Shown: piece by piece, positions 9,193 through 17,754 of the stretch
Numbering within the stretch: position 1 is the first letter of the stretch
Layout of the letters: every line of letters begins with the position of its first letter
NCBI GenBank assembly: GCA_039815055.1
Contig: JBCCAA010000007.1
Span: forward strand, 1 to 64,000
DNA: 64,000 bases
Direction of reading: 5' to 3'
From: UBA5336 sp039815055
GTDB taxonomy: Bacteria > Pseudomonadota > Alphaproteobacteria > Caulobacterales > Hyphomonadaceae
Notes under the pieces: generated by a model
Seen by the model: only the letters and a program-made list of their open reading frames with translations
What the model was told of the DNA's origin: nothing
Databases searched by the model: none
Translations under genes and position numbers: made by a program

Positions 9193-11603
9193 CAGAAGTT
9201 AAAGTTCGCGCTGACGCCAATTGTCCGCGGGAGCGCGATGAACGTTCGGCTGTTGCTGCCTGCAAAATCGGCAGCTACGTTTGGTCCAAACTCATTCGAC
9301 GTAAACGCGCCTGTTGTGCCGTCCTCGTTGAAGACGTTTTTCACGAACAGAGACGCGTTCCAGCGCTCCCATTGGAGTGTGGCGGTCAAATCCCAGATTG
9401 CAAATCCGTCAAATGACTCATCGGCGAGCACATCTGGATCCAGCACGTTTTCGGTCTCCGACTGGTAGAACCCATCGACCCGACCAATGAAATCGACGTT
9501 GCTGGAGATCGGCGTGATGTAGTCCAAAGCCAAGTTCAACGCGTGCTCGGGCACACCCGGTAGGATGGTGCCATCTTCGGCGACCAGAACCGGGTCAGGG
9601 CTGCCAAGCGTTGGCGGTTCTAATAGAGGCGCTGTCAATTCGGAGTCCACATAGGCATAACCCAGAGCATACGCGAACTTATCGCCAAGTGGGCCGCTCA
9701 GCTGCACTTCTAGTCCCTGACTGGCCGCTTCCTCGCCGTTCACCACAGCAAAGAAGGCACCGATGGGTGCAGACGTATTGAACTGCGGATTCTGCCAATC
9801 GATGTAGAATGCGCTGACATCATAGCGCTGCTCATTGAATGTGCCTTTGATCCCAACTTCGTAATTCGTCACCGTGTCGGAGTCGAAGATCTGCCAAGCC
9901 GGGTCGTTAGCGAACCGTCCGATGGTGGGAACGCCATTGTTGCCGCCGCGACGATAGCCTTCCGAGATCGTGGCGAAGAGAAGATCGTCATCGCCGAATT
10001 CGTATGCGGCGTTCAACTTGAACAAGACATCGTCTTCGGAGCTCTCAAACGGCGTGGTGACTTCACCAGCGATAGAATCATAGGCGCCGGTGCGCACAAA
10101 CGTGGAGACGTCAGACGTCGCATCGAACCAGCGCAGTCCGCCGGTGAAGCTCAAATCATCGGTGACGTTCCAGGTCAGTTCGCCAAAAACTGCGATTTCT
10201 TCGTATTCCTCTGTCCGTTCATAGGTGAAAACATTGTCGGTTGAGACAAAATCGAAAGGTGGGAACAAAGCGTCTGCATAGGCTTCAAAGCCAACGAGAT
10301 CACTAACCTGCGTCGCCGTGCGGGTTTGGTCCTGATAATAGATGCCGGCCACATAATCGAACGTGTCTCCGCCTGGTGAAACCAAGCGTACTTCCTGGAT
10401 GAAGGACTCATCGCCGAAAGTCCGCTCGGCGGTGTAGAGCGGACGTGAATAATAGTAGTAAAATTGCGGGAAGTTGTTGGCGTAGAAGCCGGTGTTATCG
10501 CTCTCACTGGAGCCCTCATTTTCATAATAGGACGTGGCCGAGGTGAGCGTGGCGAAACCCAAATCGATATTGGCTTCGAGTGATGCGAGATTGAACTCTC
10601 GCTCCGACGGTTCAAGGATCACCGCGCCGTTCTCAAACTCGTCGAACTCTTCGCCAAAACCGTCTGTGCCTGCGGACGGTTGCCGGCGTCCGCCAACTTC
10701 GTCGTCTTGGAAAAAATAGTTGAAGGTGAAATCGCTGTTTGCGGTAGGCTCAAATTTCGCGCTGGCGCGGAAATACGTGCTTTCAAATGTATCGGCGTCT
10801 TCGACCGAACGGAACTCAGCGCCCGTCGGCCCACGTGCGAACAAGCCTAGCGGCTGCGTTGGCACACCGTTTTGATCCAGAACGTAGATATTGTTGTAAT
10901 CTGTGATGCCAGGATAATCTTGAACGAGGGCATTGAACCGCAGCGCAAGTTTCTCGCCAACAGGCACATTCAACACGCCGCTATATGCGTAGCCCAGGCT
11001 ATCCGATCCGTCGACCTGGGACGCCGTTGCTCCGATCCGGCCTTCCGTCTCACCCATCTGTGGCGCGCGCACCAGATATTTAACCGTACCGCCCAGCGCA
11101 CCAGATCCGTAAAGGGTTGCCTGAGGACCGCGAAGGACCTCGACGCGTTCCAGATCTATCAAAGCAAGATTCGCAAAAACCGGAGTCTCGTTCACATAGG
11201 TTGCGACGGTGGCAACGGACGGCACGGCGAAATCGCCGAGCGCAGAGCTATCGACGTTCAATCCACGGATACGAATTGAATTGAACTGGGCGCCGTTACG
11301 AGGCCCCTGATCGATTAGGCTGACGCCCGGAATAGAACGGAGCAACTCTGCCGAGTCGAGTGTGATTGCGCCTTCGATGTCTTCGCCAGAAACAGCGGAG
11401 ATATTATAGGGAACATCGAGGATATTCTCTTCGCGCCGCGTGGTCGTAACGGTGACCACGTCAAGCGTGCGACCTTCCTCGGTTGTAGAATCCGTTGCGT
11501 CTTGTGCCAGTGCCGCGGGCGCGACAAGTGCAGAAGTCCCCATCATCAGCACAGCGAACGCGGCGGTCCGATGTATCGTGTTTTCCATGGGTGTTTTTGA
11601 CAT
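9192..11603 (-). CDS. TonB-dependent outer-membrane receptor
   Basis: 803 aa from the ATG at 11603, chosen because GAGGGG lies 7 nt upstream; a longer frame from 11618 overlaps the upstream stop. Signal peptide ends near 'VAPAALAQ'. A TonB-box-like 'LDVVTVTTTRRE' follows, then the plug ('NISAVSGEDIEGA', 'RGLNVDSSALGDF', 'ERVEVLRGPQATLYGSGALGG') and a long beta-barrel ending in a terminal phenylalanine ('ISANFNF'-like end), the export signature for BAM. It takes up a scarce or large substrate across the outer membrane using TonB energy. Plug motifs match the siderophore/sugar type generally; no ligand can be named. It sits second in the operon after the C-N hydrolase. Confidence 0.9.
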   Translation of the reverse strand: MSKTPMENTIHRTAAFAVLMMGTSALVAPAALAQDATDSTTEEGRTLDVVTVTTTRREENILDVPYNISAVSGEDIEGAITLDSAELLRSIPGVSLIDQGPRNGAQFNSIRIRGLNVDSSALGDFAVPSVATVATYVNETPVFANLALIDLERVEVLRGPQATLYGSGALGGTVKYLVRAPQMGETEGRIGATASQVDGSDSLGYAYSGVLNVPVGEKLALRFNALVQDYPGITDYNNIYVLDQNGVPTQPLGLFARGPTGAEFRSVEDADTFESTYFRASAKFEPTANSDFTFNYFFQDDEVGGRRQPSAGTDGFGEEFDEFENGAVILEPSEREFNLASLEANIDLGFATLTSATSYYENEGSSESDNTGFYANNFPQFYYYYSRPLYTAERTFGDESFIQEVRLVSPGGDTFDYVAGIYYQDQTRTATQVSDLVGFEAYADALFPPFDFVSTDNVFTYERTEEYEEIAVFGELTWNVTDDLSFTGGLRWFDATSDVSTFVRTGAYDSIAGEVTTPFESSEDDVLFKLNAAYEFGDDDLLFATISEGYRRGGNNGVPTIGRFANDPAWQIFDSDTVTNYEVGIKGTFNEQRYDVSAFYIDWQNPQFNTSAPIGAFFAVVNGEEAASQGLEVQLSGPLGDKFAYALGYAYVDSELTAPLLEPPTLGSPDPVLVAEDGTILPGVPEHALNLALDYITPISSNVDFIGRVDGFYQSETENVLDPDVLADESFDGFAIWDLTATLQWERWNASLFVKNVFNEDGTTGAFTSNEFGPNVAADFAGSNSRTFIALPRTIGVSANFNF

Positions 11604-11614
11604 ATGAGTTCCCC

Positions 11615-12532
11615 TCATTTCGCTGTCTTGATGATGTGAATGTCGGCGGGCGTCGTCTGCACGTCCGCTGGTTCGTTCGCTCGGTTGGGTTTTCCCGGCA
11701 TTGTCAGCGGGCCCAGTTGGCCGAACGCTTCAGCGCGCGCGCTTGGATCCGCGTGAAACGGGAATTTCGCCGGAGCGTCCCGGAACGTCTTCAGAGTTTG
11801 GCCGAGCCCGTTCCAGCCACGTTCGCGGGCTCGACGAACGAGTTCCAAATCTACTTCGACAGCTACGGCTTCGAATTCGACACCGGACTCGTGGATGATC
11901 TCGCCACCGGGACCGCAGATCACCGAACGGCCAAGCCCCGCCTCGCCGCCCATGTTCACGGCCAGGAAATAACACTGGTTCGTGACCGCATTCGCGCGCG
12001 CCAGGGCGATTTCAACATCGCGGTCCATTGTATTGGTGCGCGTCGGCGCCAGAACGACTTCCGCGCCCATGGCCGCCAGCGTACGGATCGCTTCCGGATA
12101 CCAGACATCGTAGCAGATCGCCGTGCCGAACCGGCCAACTCCGGGTACGTCGAACACAACGTAGTTCTCACCGTAGGCTACGTTCTTCTCATATGGCGCG
12201 AACGGGAACATCTTGTCGTAGCGCGCGATGATCTCGCCTGAAGGCGAAATCACCGGCGTCATATTGAAGATTTGACCGCCCCGCGTTTCGTAAATTGAGC
12301 CGGGCACCAGCCAAACATCTAGTTCACGGGCAAGATCGCAAAGCGCCTGTTCAGTCGGTCCGCCGGCGGGTTCGGCCTTGTCCAGGGACACACCATTAAG
12401 CGCCAGTTCACCAATAACGATCATGTCGACCCAGGCATATCGCTTGGCGGTTTTTCTGATGGCCGAGAGGCAGCCCTCGAAATCAGCACTAGGGTTGGTC
12501 AGCTGAACGACGGCGATACCGATCGTTGACAT
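11615..12532 (-). CDS. Carbon-nitrogen hydrolase (nitrilase superfamily amidase)
   Basis: 305 aa, ATG start with AAGGG 5-8 nt upstream. The catalytic triad is complete: E42 in 'IGELALNG', K107 in 'RYDKMFPF', C140 in 'AICYDVWYPE'. The family cleaves non-peptide C-N bonds (amides, ureides, carbamoyl amines) in the cytosol. The 'YDKMFPFAPYE' context and size fit aliphatic amidase, formamidase or ureidopropionase-like branches rather than true nitrilases. First gene after the MocR regulator and head of the operon that ends in gabD-gabT, so an omega-amide or N-acyl derivative that yields GABA is a reasonable substrate guess. The C-terminal 40 residues are low-complexity and outside the core fold. 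Confidence 0.82.
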   Translation of the reverse strand: MSTIGIAVVQLTNPSADFEGCLSAIRKTAKRYAWVDMIVIGELALNGVSLDKAEPAGGPTEQALCDLARELDVWLVPGSIYETRGGQIFNMTPVISPSGEIIARYDKMFPFAPYEKNVAYGENYVVFDVPGVGRFGTAICYDVWYPEAIRTLAAMGAEVVLAPTRTNTMDRDVEIALARANAVTNQCYFLAVNMGGEAGLGRSVICGPGGEIIHESGVEFEAVAVEVDLELVRRARERGWNGLGQTLKTFRDAPAKFPFHADPSARAEAFGQLGPLTMPGKPNRANEPADVQTTPADIHIIKTAK

Positions 12533-12651
12533 GGGAGCACCCTTGCAGAATCGCGCAACCGCAGAGTGCGGAAGCTTCTGCTGGCAACATGACGCAGTGC
12601 CGACAAATAATTAGGGCCAGATCAAGATTAGCTTTAGAGCCAGTCCGAAGG

Positions 12652-14565
12652 CTAGTTCGGTTCTACAAACAAGGCCGCATCGACCTTGTTGCCCTTCGCA
12701 TCAAGCCACCAGATCTGGTCCTCGACCAAGGCCACACGGTATCCGACCGCTTCTCCGTAAGCCCACTCTTTCCACTGGCGGAACCACATATCACCGTCCA
12801 CCCACCAGCGACCGGTATCGCGGTCTTCGCCGGCCTCTCCAGACTGCCCCGTCATTCGTCCATCCGGATGCAAGATGATGGTAGAGGTCTCTCCATAGAC
12901 CGTTCGATAAAATAGTGTTGCTCCAGACAGCGCCTCGGTGATTTGCTGGCCGGACACCGCGCTAGCAGCCGGTTCGGTTCTTGACACCGACCGCCTCCCG
13001 TTCGAATCCGCTAACTCCTGCATCGCCCTGGACAGCTGTGCGATGCCCTCGCGAATTCGGCTTGTGGGCAGGCTGGTAACGCCCAGCCGAAACGTGTTTG
13101 GAGGTGCTGGTGAAGCTGCAAAGTAGCGATCCACCGGTTCAATCAAGACGCCGCGCGCCTGGGCCGCGCGGAATAACTTCTCTGTTTCAAGCGAAGGCTC
13201 ACCGCTCACCCAGTAGGTTGTCCCGCCGCGGACAGGCGAAATGGCGATGGACAGCGGGCGATAGTGGTTCAAGGCATCTCGCAAAGCGATCAACCGTTCC
13301 TCAAAAACGTTCTTCAATCGCCTCAGCATGGCATCATAGTGCCCCAAGGCGAGGAAGTGCGCGGCGGCGCGTTGATTGTTCGGCGAGGGACGACCTGTTG
13401 TGATTGACCGCAGCCTGCGCGCTGCGGAGATCAGCTCTGGTGGGCCTACCAAAACACCAAGGCCGATGCCTGGTGCGAGAACCTTTGACAGACTGGCGAT
13501 ATAGACGACGCGATTGCCTCCATCGAGACTTCTCAGTGACGGAATGGGGCTATCGAGATAATTCATCTCACACTCGAAATCGTCTTCAATAATCAGGAAG
13601 TCGTGCGTTTCAGCCAGTTCCAGCAGCGCCTTTCGACGCTCGAGCGGTAGTGTGACAGCTGTAGGTCTTTGGCGACTTGGAGACACCGTGATGACGTCGC
13701 AATTTGCAAGCAGGTCATGGACGACGAGGCCGTCATCGTCGACGGGAAGATACACGAGCTCGGCGTTACGCCCCTTCAGGAGGGCGCGCGTCTCCGGCAA
13801 TCCCGGTTCCTCAATGCCGGCCCGCGCGCCTTCCGTAACCAATAGCCGTGTCGCGAGGTGGAGCGCCTGTTGCTCACCCGATGTGATGAGAACTTCATTG
13901 CGACGGGCTTCAATCCCCCGGCGCGGAAGCAGCTTTGTCCGAATCTCTTCAATCAGAAGGTCATCATCACCTTCACCGGGATCTGCAGACCAGGCTTCAA
14001 CTTCCGTAACAGCCAAGGCCATACGGCTCGCTTCACGCCATTCCGTAGTCGGAAACAAAGACTGGTCGTAACGTCCCTCCAGAAATGGATAGCGATATGT
14101 CTGCCAGTCTGGCGGCGCTATGATTGTTGAGCGGGGCCGAAGCGGTGGTGCGACCAAGCGTTGCCCCATCACAGATGGCGACTCCACCGTTGCCAAGTCG
14201 ACAATCTGCGTCGGCAGTTCCGCTAAATCGAGATGCGCCTCCGGAACAAAAACGCCGCTGCGCTCCATTGAAACGAGGTGTCCTTCAGCGATCAGCGTCT
14301 GATAGGCGATCATCGTCGTATTGCGCGAGACGTGCAGTGCTTCAGCGAGCTTACGTGATGAAGGCAATTTTGCAGACGCCGGCAGCACGCCGCTGCCGAT
14401 CGCCGAGATGAATGTCCGTCGAATTTGTTCTTGCAATGACAAAGATACGGCTCTGTCGAGCTGAAACAGCGGCGCCAACGCGTCTACGGGAAGGGTCTTT
14501 GGTTTCGGCACAACATCACACCAGGCTTCTCGGCGAAGATAGGGTTGTAGCAGGTTTGGATGCAT
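12652..14565 (-). CDS. MocR/GabR-family transcriptional regulator with extra C-terminal domain
   Basis: 637 aa; typical MocR proteins are about 450-500. Residues 35-110 are a GntR winged helix-turn-helix ('LPSSRKLAEALHVSRNTTMIAYQTL'-type block). Residues about 160-530 are a fold-type I aminotransferase domain used as a sensor: 'EVLITSGEQQALHLATRLL', 'FLIIEDDFECEMNY', and the PLP lysine K361 in 'ASLSKVLAPG'. After about residue 540 there is an additional ~95-residue Trp-rich domain ('RWWVDGDMWFRQWKEW') with no counterpart in standard MocR/GabR. GabR of Bacillus controls gabTD, and gabT/gabD close this operon, so it is probably the operon's PLP- and amine-responsive regulator. It is 119 bp upstream of the C-N hydrolase gene and in the same direction. 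Confidence 0.85.
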   Translation of the reverse strand: MHPNLLQPYLRREAWCDVVPKPKTLPVDALAPLFQLDRAVSLSLQEQIRRTFISAIGSGVLPASAKLPSSRKLAEALHVSRNTTMIAYQTLIAEGHLVSMERSGVFVPEAHLDLAELPTQIVDLATVESPSVMGQRLVAPPLRPRSTIIAPPDWQTYRYPFLEGRYDQSLFPTTEWREASRMALAVTEVEAWSADPGEGDDDLLIEEIRTKLLPRRGIEARRNEVLITSGEQQALHLATRLLVTEGARAGIEEPGLPETRALLKGRNAELVYLPVDDDGLVVHDLLANCDVITVSPSRQRPTAVTLPLERRKALLELAETHDFLIIEDDFECEMNYLDSPIPSLRSLDGGNRVVYIASLSKVLAPGIGLGVLVGPPELISAARRLRSITTGRPSPNNQRAAAHFLALGHYDAMLRRLKNVFEERLIALRDALNHYRPLSIAISPVRGGTTYWVSGEPSLETEKLFRAAQARGVLIEPVDRYFAASPAPPNTFRLGVTSLPTSRIREGIAQLSRAMQELADSNGRRSVSRTEPAASAVSGQQITEALSGATLFYRTVYGETSTIILHPDGRMTGQSGEAGEDRDTGRWWVDGDMWFRQWKEWAYGEAVGYRVALVEDQIWWLDAKGNKVDAALFVEPN

Positions 14566-14889
14566 ATCCGTCCAGCCTGAGACACCGATAGAGCGTGGCC
14601 AAGTTGGTCGGAAAGGCCACTATCCGCAACTTATCGCCTCAGATATCAATTTATCCCGACACTGATTATTTCTGCTGGCTTGCCCAAAACGGACATTCAG
14701 AGTGCGTGAAGTCAATGGCTGACCTGAGACCCTTGGCTCCCTCGTTTATTTCGAGAGTCGGATCCTTTCTGCTCTGAGCCCGGAACTAAACCATACCATG
14801 GACCACTTTCTGGGAGCAGAGCACGCGCGGACCGGCGTCGTCATCAAGACCCGCAAGAGAATGAGCCACACCCAGAGCGTTGTTGCCTA
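14566..14889. other. Intergenic region upstream of the MocR gene
   Basis: About 320 bp between the MocR start and the recognisable integrase remnant. The sequence is relatively AT-rich near 14630-14680 and should hold the MocR promoter, but I could not place convincing -35/-10 boxes. Around 14780-14890 it may include a further decayed part of the integrase, but no reading frame there is convincing. Nothing else is supported. Confidence 0.35.
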
Positions 14890-14893
14890 AAGT

Positions 14894-15195
14894 GGACAGC
14901 CCGTCACCACCATCAAGAGGAGCTGGCGCACGGTCAGAAAGAACTCGGGCCTGGATGGCAACGTGCAGACCCATTTGTTCCTCCACACAATGGTACGATG
15001 GCTCAGGATGCAGAGTGTTCCGGCATTGGGAGGTTGCAGCCCAGCTTGGCCACAAGTCTCCAGAATACTCGACAACGGAAATCTACGCGCCTTTCGATCT
15101 TGCCTATCTCGATCAGGCAAACGACGCCATCAATGATATTTCAGGTCAGGTTGCGCGCCAAAACGACGTCAGATTTCTTACTGATTGGCCTCTAA
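14894..15195 (+). pseudogene. Frameshifted C-terminal remnant of a tyrosine integrase
   Basis: Two adjacent frames make one integrase C-terminus. From 14894 the plus frame reads 'PVTTIKRSWRTVRKNSGLD' then 'THLFLHTMVRWLRMQSVPA'; the expected arginine of the LRHT box is replaced (FLHT). At about 15030 the sequence has one T more than the expected GCATGGGAG, and the frame continues +1 as 'WEVAAQLGHKSPEY' and 'TTEIYAPFDLAYLDQA', the block with the catalytic tyrosine. A TAA just before 14894 closes the frame upstream, so the N-terminal domains are missing. The second frame has no stop before tRNA-Thr and runs into it. Most likely the relic of an integrative element that used the adjoining tRNA-Thr gene as its attachment site. 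Confidence 0.75.
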
Positions 15196-15209
15196 ACCGT
15201 TGTTTTTAT

Positions 15210-15285
15210 TGGTGCCGGCTGAGGGACTCGAACCCCCGACCCCCTGATTACAAATCAGGTGCTCTACCAGCTGAGCTAAGCCGGC
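15210..15285 (-). tRNA. tRNA-Thr (anticodon TGT)
   Basis: Cloverleaf read on the minus strand: acceptor GCCGGC pairs with GCCGGC at the 3' end, D-loop 'AGCTCAGCTGGTAGAGC', anticodon loop TTTGTAA with anticodon TGT (threonine), T-arm 'GGGGGTTCGAGTCCC', discriminator A, and the CCA tail encoded in the DNA (15210-15212). 76 nt including CCA. An integrase relic abuts its 3' end. Confidence 0.97.
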
Positions 15286-15445
15286 CAACGGTTGTGTGTA
15301 GTCGTGTGTGGGCGCACGCGCAAGCGGGGAAATCGCCGTCAAAGCACCTTCCGAATGCCGTCATTTGTCCAAAGACCGGCACATTTCCGCCACGGGCCAA
15401 TCCGATCTTCACTCGCAATGCTGATGAGTGAAAGAGGAGCAAGAC

Positions 15446-15844
15446 ATGTTTGCTGCAGTTACATTTGCTGGGGTTGTTCTGACGACCGCCGCCCAGTCGG
15501 AACCCGTTGACCTTCAATGCGACCAAACCAACGCCATGGTCTATTTTGAAGCCGGCTCCACAGAACTCAACACCCACGCCGATGCCGCAATCGCAGACGT
15601 CGTAGCGCGCACCAGCGGTTGCGCCATCGATCGTATTGCGTTCACGACCCCGGCTGTGAACATCCAAGACAATGCTGCCCGCGAACGTGCGGTCCTGATT
15701 GCCCTGAATGATGCAGGTGTTCTGGCCAAACCGGGCGCGGTGTCGACACAGTTCAACACGTTCGCGGACGACCGTCTCGCTTCGACGCCCGCAGCGCGCC
15801 GGATAGGTGTGGAATTCACGCTCTCGCCGCGCGCAGTTGGCTAA
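15446..15844 (+). CDS. Small secreted OmpA-like protein
   Basis: 132 aa from the ATG at 15446, preferred over an upstream frame start because AGGAG lies 6-10 nt before it. The N-terminus is a short signal-peptide-like segment ending near 'TTAAQS'. The rest resembles a single OmpA C-terminal domain: 'VYFEAGSTELNTHADAAIADV' aligns with the usual 'V.FDFDSAEL...' start, and 'AARRIGVEF' with the closing 'NRRVEV'. The Asp and Arg that bind diaminopimelate are not clearly present, so peptidoglycan binding is uncertain. Unlinked in function to metG, which follows 86 bp later. Confidence 0.65.
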   Translation: MFAAVTFAGVVLTTAAQSEPVDLQCDQTNAMVYFEAGSTELNTHADAAIADVVARTSGCAIDRIAFTTPAVNIQDNAARERAVLIALNDAGVLAKPGAVSTQFNTFADDRLASTPAARRIGVEFTLSPRAVG

Positions 15845-15930
15845 ACCAGTTTTCTTCCCCCAAAGCTTCGCTTAAGCGTTCGGGCGTGCCTTCTGTGTAA
15901 GGTGCGCCCTTTCTGTATGGAGCCTTGCCC

Positions 15931-17688
15931 GTGCCCGACGCGCCCCGCCGCATCCTTGTTACGTCTGCCCTGCCCTACATCAACGGCATCAAGCATCTGG
16001 GTAACCTTGCCGGTTCGATGCTGCCAGCAGACGTGTACGCCCGCGTGATGCGGCTGCTGGGCCATGACGTGCTCTATATCTGCGCAACCGATGAGCACGG
16101 CACGCCCGCAGAGCTTGCTGCCCAAGAGGCCGGTCTGGACGTGCGTGCCTATTGCGGTGAGCAACACGAGATCCAGCGCCGTGCCGGCGAAGGCTTCAAC
16201 CTGTCCTTTGATCATTTCGGGCGCTCGTCCGGCGCATCGAACCACGCATTGACCCAGTCTTTTGCTCACACGCTGGAGGCAAAAGGCTTGATCGAAGAGC
16301 GTGTATCGACCCAGGTTTATGACGTTGAGGCAGAGCGGTTCCTGCCGGACCGTTATGTTGAAGGCACCTGCCCCCACTGTGGTTACGAAAAGGCCCGCGG
16401 TGACCAGTGTGATAATTGCGGCCGATTGCTCGACCCGATTGATCTGATCAATCCCTATTCCGCCGTTTCCGGATCAACCAAAGTGGAGCCGCGCGAAACC
16501 CGGCATCTGTTCCTCAAACAGTCTGATGACGCAGTTGAAGCGGCGCTGCGCGACTGGGTGGAGGCGTCGACAGATTGGCCAGTCCTGGCCAAATCCATTG
16601 CGCTGAAATGGTTGGATGAGGGGCTGCGCGACCGGGCGATTACCCGCGATTTAAGCTGGGGTGTTCCGGTCACCTTGCCGGATGGCTCCCCACGTCCGGG
16701 CTTCGAGAGCAAGGTCTTCTATGTCTGGTTCGATGCGCCCATTGAGTACATCGCCGCCACGCAGGACTGGGCGGCTGCCGCCGGCACCCCCGATGCCTGG
16801 AGAGCCTTCTGGCGGCGCGACGACGGTGCAGACGACACCGAATACGTCCAGTTCATGGGCAAGGATAATGTCGCGTTTCATACGGTCAGTTTCCCCGCAA
16901 CGCTGGTCGGCATGTCGCCCGAAAGAACCGCTGCATCCAGCGAGTGGAAACTGGTCGATAAGCTTAAGGCCTTCAATTGGGTCACCTGGTATGGCGGGAA
17001 ATTTTCCACGTCCCAGAAGCGCGGCGTCTTCATGGATCAGGCGCTGGAATTGCTACCGTCGGACTATTGGCGCTGGTACCTGATGGCCAACGCGCCTGAA
17101 AATGCCGATGCCGCCTTCACTTGGGAAGGATTTCAGGCCGCCGTAAACTCCGATCTTGCCAATGTGTTCGGCAATTTCGTCAATCGCATCACCAAGTTTA
17201 CCGCCTCCAAAATGGAAAGCACGGTGCCTGCGGGCGGAACGCCCGGTGAACACGAAGCCAAGCTGCTGGAAGACGTGCAAGGTCAGCTCACCGCCATCAT
17301 CGACGCCTATGAAGAGATGTCATTCCGCGCCGCGGCAAAGGAAACCCGTGCGCTTTGGGCGATCGGGAACGAATATCTGCAAGAGGCCGCGCCCTGGTCA
17401 GTGATCAAAACCGATGCTGATCAAGCCGCGATGATCGTGCGCACCGGCCTCAATCTTGCGACCCTTTTCGCCATCGTGGCCCAGCCACTTATTCCTGACG
17501 CCGCGGCGAAAGTTTTAGACGGGCTGGGCATACCGGCTGGAAACCGTAAATGGCCGCTGGCCACGGATGGCGACATCCTTAACGCCCTGCCCCTCGGTCT
17601 GGTGATCACGCCGCCCGATGTCCTGTTCGCCAAGATCGAAGACGAGCAGGTCGCGGAGTGGACTGAAAAATTCGGCGGAGAGGCCTAA
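15931..17688 (+). CDS. metG: Methionyl-tRNA synthetase
   Basis: 585 aa from GTG 15931, chosen over a TTG at 15925 because GGAG (15919-15922) is then 8 nt away. Class I synthetase: HIGH-equivalent 'PYINGIKHLGN', a complete zinc knuckle with four cysteines at about 147, 150, 160 and 163 ('CPHC' and 'CDNC'), and the KMSKS-equivalent 'KFSTSQ'. It charges tRNA(Met) with methionine for translation. The protein ends after the helical anticodon-binding domain and lacks the EMAP-like C-terminal dimerisation domain of longer MetG enzymes, so it is likely monomeric. Confidence 0.96.
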   Translation: MPDAPRRILVTSALPYINGIKHLGNLAGSMLPADVYARVMRLLGHDVLYICATDEHGTPAELAAQEAGLDVRAYCGEQHEIQRRAGEGFNLSFDHFGRSSGASNHALTQSFAHTLEAKGLIEERVSTQVYDVEAERFLPDRYVEGTCPHCGYEKARGDQCDNCGRLLDPIDLINPYSAVSGSTKVEPRETRHLFLKQSDDAVEAALRDWVEASTDWPVLAKSIALKWLDEGLRDRAITRDLSWGVPVTLPDGSPRPGFESKVFYVWFDAPIEYIAATQDWAAAAGTPDAWRAFWRRDDGADDTEYVQFMGKDNVAFHTVSFPATLVGMSPERTAASSEWKLVDKLKAFNWVTWYGGKFSTSQKRGVFMDQALELLPSDYWRWYLMANAPENADAAFTWEGFQAAVNSDLANVFGNFVNRITKFTASKMESTVPAGGTPGEHEAKLLEDVQGQLTAIIDAYEEMSFRAAAKETRALWAIGNEYLQEAAPWSVIKTDADQAAMIVRTGLNLATLFAIVAQPLIPDAAAKVLDGLGIPAGNRKWPLATDGDILNALPLGLVITPPDVLFAKIEDEQVAEWTEKFGGEA

Positions 17689-17754
17689 TGCTTGCCGCCC
17701 GTGGCGCCAGAGCCTAGGACCAGTTGGTGCATAGTCGAAGCGGGGGCTCGCGCC

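Noticed and set aside
14880..15431. A 183-aa plus-strand open frame covering tRNA-Thr
   Set aside because: Its middle translates the tRNA in reverse ('RLRDSNPRPPDYKSGALPAEL', a well-known artefact). Only the part before the tRNA is meaningful, as an integrase remnant.
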